DNA of 64,000 nucleotides, taken from positions 19,468 through 83,467 of the forward strand of contig JAVTVY010020570.1 in assembly GCA_036873755.1 (NCBI GenBank), in the 5' to 3' direction. Both the position numbers and the translations under genes were made by a program. This document shows, piece by piece, positions 22,601 through 33,833 of the stretch (its first letter is position 1; each line of letters begins with the position of its first letter). Origin of the DNA: Hanleya hanleyi (Eukaryota; Mollusca; Polyplacophora; Lepidopleurida; Hanleyidae). The notes beneath the pieces were generated by a model. The model was given only the letters and a program-made list of their open reading frames with translations, was not told the origin of the DNA and did no database searches.

Positions 22601-25600
22601 CATAGAAGGTGTTGGTCTTGAGTTGAATTACCGTAAACGACATAAATGCTACCTTTCTACTATAGTACTATATATAAAAATTTGTTGTATTGTTGGGAAA
22701 ATAATGTGATTCAAAAAGTTGTTTTGATCCTGTACAAGGGCACTGAAAACCATTAAAGAGATGTAAATGTATTTTCACACGTAAAGCTTGAATTCTACTG
22801 AACCTATATTATTCAATCTGCTTCCTTTAGTTAAAAATTGTAAAATTAAATCGGCGATCGTTATTTATTTTGGAATGAAGGCGCATTAGGAGACTGTTAC
22901 CAACAAGTTCTGAGCTGACCTACTTTTCATGAAAATTTTGATGAAAATCACTGGCGATTCTGACTTGGGCGGTGCCCATCTTAATATAGGCAGGATTTCA
23001 ACTGGGGGTGGGGATTTCCAAGAGTTCAATTCGCGTTCGAGTCCTAATGCCTACTGTACTTCGTAGGTCCTGTGACGTTAGTCACACTGCCATGTTAGTA
23101 ACGTCGTCACAATTTCTTCATCCTTTTGTTTTCACCGAGAACCAATCTAAATTCTTGAAAACATTTACATCACGGTGGAAACGTTTATACCGAGGTGGTA
23201 AAGTTTAAATCTCGGAGTAAACCTTCAAACCGCGGACTAAAGCTTTGAAACCGCAGTGGAAACCTTTTATCCTGCTCAGTGGTCTACCTCCTCTATCAAT
23301 CCCCCAATTCCCAAAGGGTTCAAACTAGAGAAAGGGGTAGGAAGCAGAAATAGACCAACATACCCCGTTATATACAGCAAACCTATAAGCTATCATATAT
23401 AGAAGTGAAACTACTGACCAGACTTCTGTAAACATGTACCTCTTTGGGGGGAAAATACAAGTACGAAGAGTCTTACGCCCTCCTGTAAGACCGTCACACC
23501 CACACTTTTCTTTTTACCTCCGTCGATCAGACGGAGGTCTAGGAGCGCAACGTGAAATCTCCCGCCAAATAATTGTCATATGGGGAACCCACGACTCATA
23601 GTATTTCCAATAGGGATCGTCATGGTTCCCGACGAAATCTTGAATCTTTCTTTGGACACAAATGAATGCTTACGTCACAAAAGGTGTGTATCCTTTGCAG
23701 CGCTTCCACCGGGTCTCTTTATTCGAGGGTACTAAATTCGCGCATGTACTTATAGCTTCGCGCTGGTACAGATGGCCGGTATGCTTTCATAAAAAGTAAA
23801 TTTTCACGAAAGAAAAACTCGCATTCCAGATAGTATAATTGGAAACTTCCTCGAGAATCTCTGAATCGGCAAAAAGATAAAGGACGAGTGTCATTCACCA
23901 GGATGCGAGTCGGAAGTGAGAAGTCAAATTCAAAGTCAGAGGTCAAAAACGTAAACTCCGAAGAACTCTCTCGGCTTTTTCTTTTCTTTTTTTTTTTAAT
24001 TGGGGGGTGAGGGTTGGGGAGATAGCGACTGAAAAAATATATCTTCCCATGCTTCAATCGTTATCTGTGAATCCGATCAACAACCTAGCCGGATAATCTG
24101 TCAAAAATTATCCGTCGTCTGGGTAAGGTTGAAGGGTCATCGGAAGCTCGAACTGTGATACAGGCAAAAACTGTTGTTGTTGTAGTCTGGAAAAATAACT
24201 CTGCCTCACGAGGCGCTCTCTCGGCTTTTTCTTTTCCTTTTGTTTGAAGATGGGGGAGATAGCGACTGGAAATATATATCTTCCCATGATACTTCAATCG
24301 TGCGCTCATGAATTCCACGGAAAAGCGGACATTGCTAAACAGCCCTTTTTCGCATAAAATTCACTCCACATTCTGTCGTAGACCCTATATTAGCATGCTG
24401 TTCGTTCTATTCGCTTCCTATGATCCCGGGAACAAGCCAATAATAGAGAAGACTTGTTTTAATAGCGAAATATTTTCCCCGCAATTTTTTAACATGAAGA
24501 ACTCGGGAAATTCTAAATTGTCAAAGAAGAAAAATTGCACTTTACTGAAAACTATACTATTTTGAAACATCTGCAGAAAAGATATGCATGTGGCGGGAGC
24601 TGTATACCTTAGTAAAAATAAGAGGTCAGAGTTTTAATTTTCTAAGTAGAAGAGATAAATTCACTCTAGGAATATTTTTTGAAGAAAATGTGTAATTAAT
24701 AAAGCACTTTTACCGATAAGATTTAAAAAGCGCACTCGTGATTCCATCACGATTTTTTGTCGATTCCGTCACGGACTAGATTTAACCCCTGGGATGATCC
24801 AGTTGCGTTTTTCTCACGATGAAAAAAATCTTATCATCCTTGGGTACTGTATGTTAGTAAGAGATGGCATATAAGAATAGTCAGATTGAAACAGAGCAGC
24901 AAAAAAATAGACAAGCAACATTAGTCAAGAGTCATGTCCGTTTCAGGTGATTCCGTCACGAACATTTCGAAGCATGATTTACTGAAAATGCTGGATCATC
25001 TGTAGATTTTTCATGGATCAGTAAACAGATGTCATATAGAATAGCAAACTAAACTTGAAACTACATGGGTATGACCACGGAACTTCCGAGTACATGACTT
25101 TGAATAAAGAAAAAGTCTTCCCAACGGTGATTCCATCACGGTGGAATTCATGATCTGTGAATCCGATCAACAACCTAGCCGGACAATCTGTCAAAAATTA
25201 CCCGTCGTCTGGGTACGGTTGAAGGGTAATCGGAAGCTCGGACTGTGATACAGGCAAAAACTGTTGTTGTTGTAGTCTAGAAAAATAACTAGCATGCACT
25301 CTATGGAGAAGGGCCTCGTGAGGCACAAAGTGCAATTTTTTGTTGTTGTTTATCTGCAAATCCGCTCAACTCGATGGGTATCTTTCACTTGTTCTCACAG
25401 TTGCCTGGCCTGTGTGATATTGGGTGGTCGAAGTCTACGTATAGTTTTTTTCAATAAATTATGGAAACTAATATAAACATATATTTTTTTAAATAGATTT
25501 TTTTATAAGTGTATTTCTCTTTCATCTTTGGCTCAATTAAAGTCATTCTCTAAAATGTGAAGCCGAGTTAATACAGTTTTTAATTATCTACCAAACCCTG

Positions 25601-28600
25601 TCCTCTATGACATAGAATAAAAGAGAAGTTGGGAATAGAACCGCTCAACACAGTCATTTCTAAACATCGAGTTGTTCATAAGTATTTTTACTTACTCTGT
25701 ACAAGCTGAGGGCATTTTTGTGGCTTTTGAAAATTTTGAGATTTTTGCGAGTCTGTCCATATTTAACTAAGCGACGTCCAAGCGAGCTAATATACGCGCG
25801 TTATATTCATATCAAGTATGGTGCGGCTTGTGTTCAATGAGGCTTGGAATGTTTATACAATTAATTTTCTTCTCACTGTTACACAATAAATATTTGCTGC
25901 GTGGAATCCAGTCATTTGTTCCATAGGGGCAATATTCTCATCAGCCATCACCATTCAATGTGAATGTGATACATGTACAAGTCCATGGTCATTGATACAG
26001 TAAGGTGAAGGCGAAGGTGACCTGTAACACCAGTATACAAAATTATACCGAGCGCATTGAATCCTCATCATATGATGTTGAGACAGATCAGAACGAAGTG
26101 TCGGTAAAATCAGATGTGTTTTGAAGAGCATTCTCTCATCAATGATGATGCTATACTGTACACATACAAAATATGAAGTGTTGCTGTGTTGGGCCTATAG
26201 CACAAAATCACAAGCAAGTTGGTACAACTAGGCACACAGGGTCTCATTTCTGTCGCTAACGTGTTGATTTGGGTGAGGGGATCCTCTCATGGGGAGGTGT
26301 GGGTGGGATGGGGCCTAATGTCTCAAGCACTTTTCCAGGTTTTCCATCAATATACTCTATTCCATACCCCAATATTTCAAGCACGTCAAATCAAACAAAA
26401 ATTATTTGCTGGGAATGTGACTTTCACATCCCGTCTGGACATGCTAGTGAGGAACCCTCAATCCCAGATTAATTACCATTGATGAAGCTAACGTCCAACA
26501 AATGCAAAACTGAGCTTGGCATCCGGCCGTATGTTATTCAGTGATGTATTACGCTACGGACCCTGTTGCCTCGACGGAGGTCTTTGCGCTCATCCAGCGC
26601 TTGTTATTGTAAGAACTGTGAATATGATCAATATTCATATACCGTTAAATATTATTAAAAAAGCCTATACTTCTCCAGAATTACGAAAATGTGAATATAT
26701 CTCAATTTGAATGAATATCTTTTCATAAAATCTGTCAAGATAAAATTAATTAATTCAATTCTGCACAAAAAAAGGTGTTTCTTACAAAAAAAAAAAAAAA
26801 ATACCCAAGATTTATCAGACTATGTTGCTCCAGTTTAGAGCACCAAAATGTGTTCCAATGTAATAGTTTTAGATCACCCTTGAGTTGTTCTTAAATAAAT
26901 AAGAGCAGCTGTGTTCAAAATCTGGACAATTGACATCTGACTTACACTTAATATTGCACAATAGATTAGCTGAGATAATACTGATATTAAAGTTCAAAGA
27001 ACTTTGATGAACTTAAAGATGTACAAAAGGGAACTTCTTGAAAACGCTGAATGGGTTAAATATATCAATATGCTGAGGGAGTAGGTTAAACCTATCTAAA
27101 ACTCTGGGAATAAAAGTATGCTTTCGTATATTTGTTGTTCTACATCTAGTAATGTAAAAACAGTGTCCTTTGTCTAAGTTGTCGGACAGGTACGTAAAAT
27201 CGAAATAATTCTAAGAGATGAACAGGTGGAATTAATAATACCATGCATAAAATTAAGATCTAAAAATTGTCTTCTTTGGGAAAGGGGTTTCAGTTTAAAA
27301 TACATACATGCAGGCATCATCGTAGGACACATACTCTCAAATACCGCATAAATTTCTTTTGTACACTCTCGATTCGGTCAGAATGACATATATATTGAGG
27401 TGACCAAACCGACTACCAATACTCCAGAGATTTTGAGAGATTTAAATGCTTTTTCATTCTTAAAAGAACTACATGACCTCTTAATGAGACCAAGCATTCT
27501 AATAGACTTACATACATCATCAGGTTTGCTAAAATCAAGGTTGGATGTTACACCGAGGTCTTTAATCACATAGCATCTTTCAAGAATGGCGTCACATAAT
27601 GAGTACTGACTGACTATGGCTGCCCTTTTCGTGATATACGTTATTTAAAAAGTAATGTTTTCATAGGCGTGCTCAATGGTTATTTTACGCACAGTTAGTT
27701 TGGGAAAGTGATCTAAAATATAAACTTTCCCAAACTAACTGTTTCACTTTGTCAACCTATGATATAAATGAACTTCTGATGATACTAGATCTGTTTGAGT
27801 CGACCTGCCTTTAATATATCCGTGTTGTACATCAGATACATAAGACTTGACAAATTTGAATAGTTCAGTGCGTAAAACTCTGGCAAATAATTTGGAGAAC
27901 AATGGTAATAATGATACTGGTCTATAATCGATAACAATTTTGGTCACCACTCTTGAAGGTTGGAATAACACTTGCTTGTTTAGAAGCATCAGCATATACT
28001 CTGGTTAGAATAGACTTTCTAAATATAATAGCTGAAGGGAATGGACAATTCCTTTGCGCATTTCTTGAGGACAATTCCTGATATTCCATCTGATCACATG
28101 ATTTATACGCGTCCGTAGTTAACAAAATCGTTCTGATATATTCAATGTTTACATGAACGCATTTACAGAAGTATGAAAGTTTGGCACTGTCGGTATTAAA
28201 TACGGACTTGGAAAATCAGTTAAATAGATGAGCTATATCCTTTGAATTGTCCGCTTGTTTGCGTTCATATGTCACATTGTTTGGTATTGATCTACAATTG
28301 TATTTGGACTTAACAAAGTCTCAAAATCGCTTAGGATCACTAGACATATTATTTTCCAATTGTTTTAAATATTCCGTATATCGCAAATCACGCAAAGTTT
28401 TGAAATTCTTCCTCAGTTCAGTATGATTAAACAGGGCTTAAGGGGTATTCACAGCATGGTTGTAAACATTTCCATACCTGGAAATATTTTCTGATTGAGC
28501 GTAAAGGTCTGTTTACCCTCAAAGAAAGGTTTCTACCCGGACTAAATTGTGATACAATTACCATTTTATTATTCAAAAAGTTGAAAGTTTCTCCTACGAA

Positions 28601-28997
28601 AGGTCCGCTTCATCACGCTTGAAACTAAAGTGTTGAAATTTACTCGTAAAGTGTTGAAATAACCCTTTAAGTGTGTCCACAGGGACTGCTCTTTAAGTGT
28701 TGTCCCTGTGGACACACTTAAAGGGTTATTTCAACACTTTACGAGAAAGTTTCAACACTTTAGTTTTAAGCGTGTTACAATAAAGAAGTTGTTATTCATG
28801 CCCTGTGTTATATACTTCAAATTCTAAATGCCTTTTGAAAAAGGATGAAGAACACGGAAATTATTTTATGGACGACAGCTGAATATTGAATGTCAGGTCT
28901 GACGCTAATAAAAAAATATAATACTTACGGCCTCGGCTGTAACAGCGACTGCCAACAAGAAAGCGGCGGAGACGACAAACAGATTCATTGTTGTCAT
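13539..28997 (-). CDS. Small secreted cysteine-rich protein, gene A (exons 1-3 of probably 4)
   Basis: Minus-strand gene assembled from 28929-28997, 21395-21509 and 13539-13643. Exon 1 encodes a signal peptide (MNLFVVSAAFLLAVAVTAEA, with an optional upstream in-frame ATG at 28997). Exon 2 carries six cysteines, including CHRDIPCNKDSDC. Exon 3 has a histidine-containing stretch, KCYD, a tribasic RKR and GYGICMLEEY. Every junction has consensus GT/AG and phases 0,1,1. The plus-strand gene at 41201-46892 has the same phases, an exon 3 of identical length (105 bp) and alignable residues throughout, which makes both genes credible. The last exon, expected below 13539, was not found with confidence. 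The family is not one I recognise; cysteine spacing recalls EB-like or knottin modules. Introns of about 7.4 and 7.8 kb are full of transposons. Role unknown; secretion is inferred. Confidence 0.78.
13786..17253. mobile_element. Large inverted pair of a CCTACGAAGTAGG-bounded element
   Basis: Both outer ends carry the palindrome CCTACGAAGTAGG / CCTACTTCGTAGG (13786-13798, 17241-17253). The arms (about 13786-15040 and 15470-17253) match in inverted orientation. Examples are CAGAATCACTGCCACGGAGT near 14670 against its complement near 15820, and AAGGTAGCATTTATGTAG near 15504 against its complement near 14990. The spacer, 15041-15469, holds another element end (GTGTGACTAACGTCACAGG). No transposase frame is visible. 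It lies mostly upstream of gene A exon 3, inside its intron 2. Confidence 0.82.
17254..18956. mobile_element. Further tandem copy of the same element family
   Basis: Sequence 17830-18693 repeats 16390-17253 in the same orientation (TACAGTATCAGTACTATG through CCTACTTCGTAGG). 17405-17460 and 18700-18956 carry the other end type (CAGTGTGAC...CACAGGACCTACGAAG and its complement). This makes the 13.8-19.0 kb block a nest of at least three copies. Confidence 0.78.
19104..19545 (-). pseudogene. Unidentified coding-like remnant with a frameshift
   Basis: Two overlapping minus-strand frames (19545-19342 and 19349-19104), joined by a one-base shift, read like protein: FAKETPVENNVTMPEV... in the first and NFERILELSNVFSKFKGND in the second. 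No family recognised. It lies in gene A intron 2. It could be a transposon gene relic or chance. Confidence 0.25.
19560..21394. other. AT-rich intron sequence, no gene recognised
   Basis: Intron 2 of gene A. It contains a G-run near 20540, and GAATTCGGA or AATTCGGA recurs several times (for example near 19616, 19813, 20697). No coding signal. Confidence 0.5.
21395..21509 (-). CDS. Gene A exon 2
   Basis: Acceptor CTGTATTCCAG, donor CATG|GTAAGT, 115 bp, phase 0 in and 1 out. It encodes RKCVISNDCGNTQGREVC then CHRDIPCNKDSDCYYH. Aligned to 43735-43852, the cysteine spacing is the same after the second cysteine, but this exon is one residue shorter between the first two. Confidence 0.85.
21619..23096. 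mobile_element. Another CCTACGAAGTAGG-family copy
   Basis: Left end CCTACGAAGTACGCTACAGAT at 21620; right end CTTCGTAGGTCCTGTGACGT...CACTGCCATGTT near 23060-23096. The body 22160-22690 matches 14520-15045. It lies in intron 1 of gene A, just upstream of exon 2. Confidence 0.8.
23165..23275. repeat. Short degenerate tandem repeat
   Basis: About four imperfect ~24-bp units of the form AAACCTTnnAACCGCGGACTA. Confidence 0.5.
23276..23964. other. Intron sequence, nothing recognised
   Basis: No convincing coding or repeat signal. The minus-strand frame at 23719-24057 looks fortuitous, rich in K/S from a poly-pyrimidine run. Confidence 0.4.
23965..24300. repeat. Tandem duplication
   Basis: 23965-24060 and 24215-24300 share CTCTCTCGGCTTTTTCTTTT, GAGATAGCGACTG and ATATATCTTCCCATG, in the same order. 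Between them lies the first copy of the 138-bp repeat. Confidence 0.8.
24063..24200. repeat. 138-bp direct repeat, copy 1
   Basis: Near-identical to 25153-25290 (ATCTGTGAATCCGATCAACA through GTAGTCTGGAAAAATAACT), offset 1090. Confidence 0.9.
24306..25153. mobile_element. MITE with TCATGAATTCCAC terminal inverted repeats
   Basis: Perfect 13-bp inverted ends (24306-24318, 25141-25153). The interior contains repeated GTGATTCC(G/A)TCACG motifs near 24739, 24948 and 25129. A second family member with the same ends and motifs sits at 45508-46153. No transposase. Confidence 0.75.
25153..25290. repeat. 138-bp direct repeat, copy 2
   Basis: Starts at the last base of the MITE's right end. See 24063-24200. 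Confidence 0.9.
25291..27229. other. Intron sequence without a recognised gene
   Basis: AT-rich, with an A-homopolymer near 26787. The frames at 26219-26482 and 26516-26710 have no domain or splice support. Confidence 0.45.
27378..28435 (-). pseudogene. Decayed LINE reverse transcriptase (Jockey/CR1-like clade)
   Basis: Read on the minus strand, fragments appear in the correct order. They are YTEYLKQLENN then DPKRF (endonuclease-RT linker, about 28400-28320), VIPTFKSGD, YRPVSLLPLFSKLF, QHGYIKGRSTQTDL, and DLGVTSN then MLGLIKRSC. Frameshifts and stops separate them, and part of the palm with the catalytic aspartates is missing. A 90-bp insertion with a hairpin (27652-27741) interrupts it. Clade assignment is by general resemblance. 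It lies in intron 1 of gene A, on the same strand as the gene. Confidence 0.82.
27652..27741. repeat. Hairpin insertion with a dispersed 40-bp tag
   Basis: TAATGTTTTCATAGGCGTGC...TTTTACGCAC (27652-27691) recurs at 62399-62439. It is followed by perfect 17-bp arms 27692-27708 and 27725-27741 (CAGTTAGTTTGGGAAAG). Confidence 0.85.
28614..28774. repeat. Fold-back element, 73-bp arms
   Basis: 28614-28686 and 28702-28774 are nearly perfect inverse complements around a 15-bp loop. The inner ~45 bases of each arm are perfect (GTGTCCACAGGGAC). It is a MITE-like element 155 bases downstream of gene A exon 1. Confidence 0.92.
28800..28915 (+). mobile_element. Penelope-like element tail fragment
   Basis: TATGGACGACAGCTGAATAT then GTCAGGTCTGACGC at 28868-28915 match the tail of the 3692-6580 element and are followed by an A-rich end. 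The upstream part is weaker. Confidence 0.5.
28929..28997 (-). CDS. Gene A exon 1 (signal peptide)
   Basis: ATG at 28997 (alternative in-frame ATG at 28988), donor GAGGCC|GTAAGT, 69 bp, phase 0. It encodes a short polar start, a hydrophobic core (LFVVSAAFLLAVAV) and a TAEA cleavage motif. Confidence 0.82.
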
Positions 28998-29050
28998 TGC
29001 AGTGAACCTTGTCTTTACAAACTGAATCTTAATATGTGAACATGAGCCAT

Positions 29051-29057
29051 ATTTATA
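29051..29057 (-). promoter_or_regulatory. TATA box of gene A
   Basis: TATAAAT on the minus strand, 54 bases upstream of the first ATG. A start site about 25-30 bases downstream would leave a very short leader. The paralogue also has a TATA box. Confidence 0.5.
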
Positions 29058-29059
29058 TT

Positions 29060-29682
29060 GAAATTTCAACCGATATTTGATATAGCACGATTACAGCATC
29101 AGTAAAATATTTCTCGTAATAATATTAATAGCTTCTAATAGCCGGGACAGTGACAGTGAAACGGAATAAAAAAGACGGTATTCATATTATTGAAGTATTT
29201 GGTTGCTAAACTGCGAAATAATTATCATCATTGATGTGCAGTTGTGGTGTGGTTTCACAATGTGACTGATTTCACAGTCACTGGTGCGTTCAGGTCTCGA
29301 GGTTTATGTTCACAGTATATAAAATTTCACGAAAAATGTATTTTTTTGTGTCAATCAGACAGATGAGCCTGACTTAATGCATCTGCGCTAACGCATTCAA
29401 ATTAAAATTTCGACAGAGATTTGCCTGGGCCTCTTTGCACAAACACACTGAGATCAAATTGACTTTTTCCATCCAGAGCGTCAGTGTTCATATATTGCAC
29501 ACCGATTTAAATTATCAGTTTCGGTATAGGCGTGACTAGGAAATTTCCGGGCAGGTCCTTCGAATTGGCTGAGGCTCCGTACCCGTATCTAACGATACAT
29601 AAACGGACACGTCCAAATCGGCTAAATTGGGAAATAACTTATCCCTGATCATGCTAACTGCCGGATGTGGCTTTTCTCTCAA
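29060..29682. other. 5' flank of gene A, no gene recognised
   Basis: Intergenic AT-rich sequence between the gene A promoter and the 51-bp minisatellite. Confidence 0.5.
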
Positions 29683-32600
29683 CGATGAATGTCCATATCA
29701 TATCTGGTCTGACGCCCGTATTATTGTGGACTCCGACGGTTGCTTATCTCATGTCTGGTCTGGCTTGGCCCTTGTATTAGTGTACGACGACGACGACGAC
29801 GACGGTTGATTATCTAATGTCTGGTGTGACACCTCTATTGTTGTGGACGATGACAACTGTCTTATCTAATGTCTGGTGTGACACCTCTATTGTTGTGGAC
29901 GATGACAACTGTCTTATCTAATGTCTGGTCTGACGCCAGTAATATTGTGGACGATAAGAACTGTCTATATAATGTCTGGTCTGACACCTCTATTGTTGTG
30001 GACGATGACAACTGTCTTATCTAATGTCTGGTTTGACGCCAGTGATATTGTGGACGATGACAACTGTCTTATCTAATGTCTGGTCTGACACCAGTAATAT
30101 TGTGGACGATAAGAACTGTCTATATAATGTCAGGTCTGACACCTCTATTGTTGTGGGCGATGACAACTGTCTTATCTAATGTCTGGTTTGACGCCAGCGA
30201 TATTGTGGACGACGACAGCTGTTTATATAATGTCTGGTCTGACACCTATATTGTTGTGGACGATGACGACTGTCTTATCGAATGTCTGGTCTGACGCCAG
30301 TGATATTGTGGACGATAAGAACTGTCTATATAATGTCTGGTCTGACACCAGTGATATTGTGGACGATAAGAACTGTCTATATAATGTCAGGTCTGACACC
30401 TCTATTGTTGTGGACGATGACAACTGTCTTATCTAATGTCTGGTTTGACGCCAGCGATATTGTGGACGATAAGAACTGTCTATATAATGTCTGGTCTGAC
30501 ACCAGTGATATTGTGGACGATAAGAACTGTCTATATAATGTCTGGTCTGACACCAGTAATATTGTGGACGATAAGAACTGTCTATATAATGTCTGGTCTG
30601 ACACCAGTAATATTGTGGACGATAAGAACTGTCTATATAATGTCTGCTCTGACACCTCTATTGTTGTGGACGACGACAGCTGCCTATGTAATGCCTGGTC
30701 TGACACCTCTATCGTTGTGGACGATGACGACTGTCTTATCTAATGTCTGGTCTGACGCCAGCAATATTGTGGACGATAAGAACTGTCTATATAATGTCTG
30801 GTCTGACACCAGTGATATTGTGGACGATAAGAACTGTCTATATAATGTCTGGTCTGACACCAGTAATATTGTGGACGATAAGAACTGTCTATATAATGTC
30901 TGGTCTGACACCTATATTGTTGTGGACGATGACAGTTGTCTATATAATGTCTGGTCTGACACCAGTAATATTGTGGACGATAAGAACTGTCTATATAATG
31001 TCTGATCTGACACCAGTGATATTGTGGACGATAAGAACTGTCTATATAATGTCTGGTCTGACACCAGTGATATTGTGGACGATAAGAACTGTCTATATAA
31101 TGTCTGGTCTGACACCTCTATTGTTGTGGACGGTGACGACTGTCTTATCTAATGTCTGGTCTGACGCCAGTGATATTGTGGACGATAAGAACTGTCTATA
31201 TAATGTCTGGTCTGAAACCTCTATTGTTGTGGACGATGACAACTGTCTTATCTAATGTCTGGTTTGACGCCAGCGATATTGTGGACGTCGACAGCTGTTT
31301 ATATAATGTCTGGTCTGACACCTCTATCGTTGTGGACGATGACGACTGTCTTATCTAATGTCTGGTCTGACACCAGTAATATTGTGGACGATAAGAACTG
31401 TCTATATAATGTCTGGTCTGACACCAGTGATATTGTGGACGATAAGAACTGTCTATATAATGTCTGGTCTGACACCAGTAATATTGTGGACGGTAAGAAC
31501 TGTCTATATAATGTCTGGTCTGACACCTATATTGTTGTGGACGATGACAGGTGTCTATATAATGTCTGGTCTGACACCAGTAATATTGTGGACGATAAGA
31601 ACTGTCTATATAATGTCTGGTCTGACACCAGTGATATTGTGGACGATAAGAACTGTCTATATAATGTCTGGTCTGACACCAGTAATATTGTGGACGATAA
31701 GAACTGTCTATATAATGTCTGGTCTGACACCTCTATTGTTGTGGACGGTGACGACTGTCTTATCTAATGTCTGGTCTGACGCCAGTGATATTGTGGACGA
31801 TAAGAACTGTCTATATAATGTCTGGTCTGACACCTCTATTGTTGTGGACGATGACAACTGTCTTATCTAATGTCTGGTGTGACGCCAGCGATATTGTGGA
31901 CGACGACAGCTGTTTATATAATGTCTGGTCTGACACCTCTATTGTTGGGGACGATGACAAGTGTCTTATCTAATGTCTGGTTTGACGCCAGTGATATTGT
32001 GGACTACGACAGCTGTTTATATAATGTCTGGTCTGACACCTATATTGTTGTGGACGATGACGACTGTCTTATCTAATGTCTGGTCTGACGCCAGTAATAT
32101 TGTGGACGATGACAGCTGTCTATATTATGTCTTATCTGAAACCTATATTGTTGTGGACGACAACAGCCGCCTATATAATGTCTTATCTGTCACCTCTATT
32201 GTTGTGGACGATGACGACTGTCTATATAATGTCTGGTCTGACGTCTGTATTATTGTGGAAGATGGCGACTGTCTTATCTAATGTTTGGTCTGACTCCTGT
32301 TTTATTGTGGACGACTACAGCTGTCTATATGATGTCTGGTCAGAAGCCGGTGATATCGTTGACGACGACAGCTGTCTATATACTGTCTGGCCTGAAGTCT
32401 GTATTATTGTGGACGATGACGACTGTCTCATCTAATGTCTGGTCTGGAGCAGGTAATATTGTGGACGCCGACAGCTGCCTATATAATGTCTTGTCTGATA
32501 CATCTATTGTAGTGGACGATGACGTCTGTCTTATCTAATGTTTGTCCTAAGGCCAATGATATTGTGGGCGACAACAACGGCTTTAAAAAATGCCTGGGCT

Positions 32601-33001
32601 GACACCTCTATTGTTGTGGACGGTGACGTCTCTCTTATCGAATGTTTGCTCAATGATATTGTGGACGACGACAGCTATATAATGTCTGGTCTGGCGGTAT
32701 ATTGTTGCGGACGATGGTGACATGTCTTATCTTATGTGTGCTCTGACGCCTGTTGTAATTATGGACGACGACAGCTTCCTGTATAATGTCTTATCCGATG
32801 CCAGTATTATTGTGGCCTCCGACAGCTGCTTATCTAATGCCTGATCCTCGCATGTATTGTGGACGACGGTGGTTGACTGTCTGAAGCCTGTTCTACGCTT
32901 GTATTGTTCTGGACTACAACGACTGCACATGTAATGCCTGGTATTATTGTAAAACGAGACGGCTCGGCGTCTGTCTAACGTCCTGTCTGACGCCGTGTTA
33001 C
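29683..33001. repeat. 51-bp minisatellite (about 3.3 kb)
   Basis: Unit core: TATATAATGTCTGGTCTGAC, then ACCAGTAATATTGTGGACGA, then TAAGAACTGTC. Most units are 51 bp. Units with CTTATCTAATG instead of CTATATAATG are 52 bp. Units near both ends are degenerate, central ones nearly identical. Because 51 is divisible by three, long frames appear on both strands until a 52-bp unit shifts phase; these are not genes. Two 170-codon frames starting at 30743 and 31358 are nearly identical, showing a 615-bp (12-unit) higher-order period. Confidence 0.95.
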
Positions 33002-33221
33002 CCAGTAAAGACCAATTACATGATTGGTAGTTCTTTCGCATTTAGAGTGACTTTTTCCCCAGCAATTATTCCTGGCGTGTGTTCTATTTTGTTACCGGTG
33101 CGTTGTTATATACCGAACATTCACGAATAGATGTAATTAAGATAATCGCAGTTCCTGAGTAATATAGATCAGTCTGCGTGGGAATCATGAAATCTAAAAG
33201 TACATTTCAAGTATACATTCC
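33002..33221. other. Intergenic, nothing recognised
   Basis: Unique sequence between the minisatellite and an inverted-repeat element. Confidence 0.4.
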
Positions 33222-33833
33222 AGGCCCGTAGGCTGGGGGGGTTCGGGGGGTGCGTATCGAGTTCCGCTGAAAAAATTCAGAGTGCACGGAAGGACCCGCA
33301 CCCAAGGCCCTTGGACGCGGCTGCCAGCTCGCAACAAATTATAGATAATATTGACATGAATAAAAATAGATCTAGAGTTGATATCTGGTGTATCGTGTTA
33401 TGTTGTTTCGCCTCTGACCTCTAGTACGAGTCCGGTTCCTATCTTCTAACACAGCTAGGACACTCTTCTCCAGATATCTCCAGAGGTAGGACACTTCACT
33501 TAATAAAAAGATAGGAAACGGGACACTTATCCCCGGACACTCTCAGACACCACACCGGAGTGAGGAGTTAATGACAATAATCTTGATCAAAGGGGGTTTC
33601 CCATGGTTGAATATTAACCATCTCCCAGTCGACAAGATTATCATTCACACAACGAGTCGATTATAGTCATATACTGAATTTATCAGTCGAAGCAGTTGGC
33701 GGATATCGAAAATATGCTGTCAAAATGCGCCATATGGCATCTAAATTTTCAAAATAGCGGGGCGCGGCGCTTGCATTAGGAGTTCCGCAATATTCTCTAC
33801 CGAACCCCCCGTTGCCAAACCAGCCTACGGGCT
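33222..33833. mobile_element. Candidate non-autonomous element with GC-rich inverted ends
   Basis: AGGCCCGTAGGCTGG at 33222 and CCAGCCTACGGGCTT at 33819-33833 are inverse complements with one or two mismatches. Both are followed inward by G-run/GTTCGG-type sequence. No coding capacity. Confidence 0.6.

Noticed and set aside
30076..32538. Many overlapping open frames of 60-189 codons on both strands
   Set aside because: They arise from the 51-bp (17-codon) period of the minisatellite; the products are only repeat translations and the frame breaks at each 52-bp unit.
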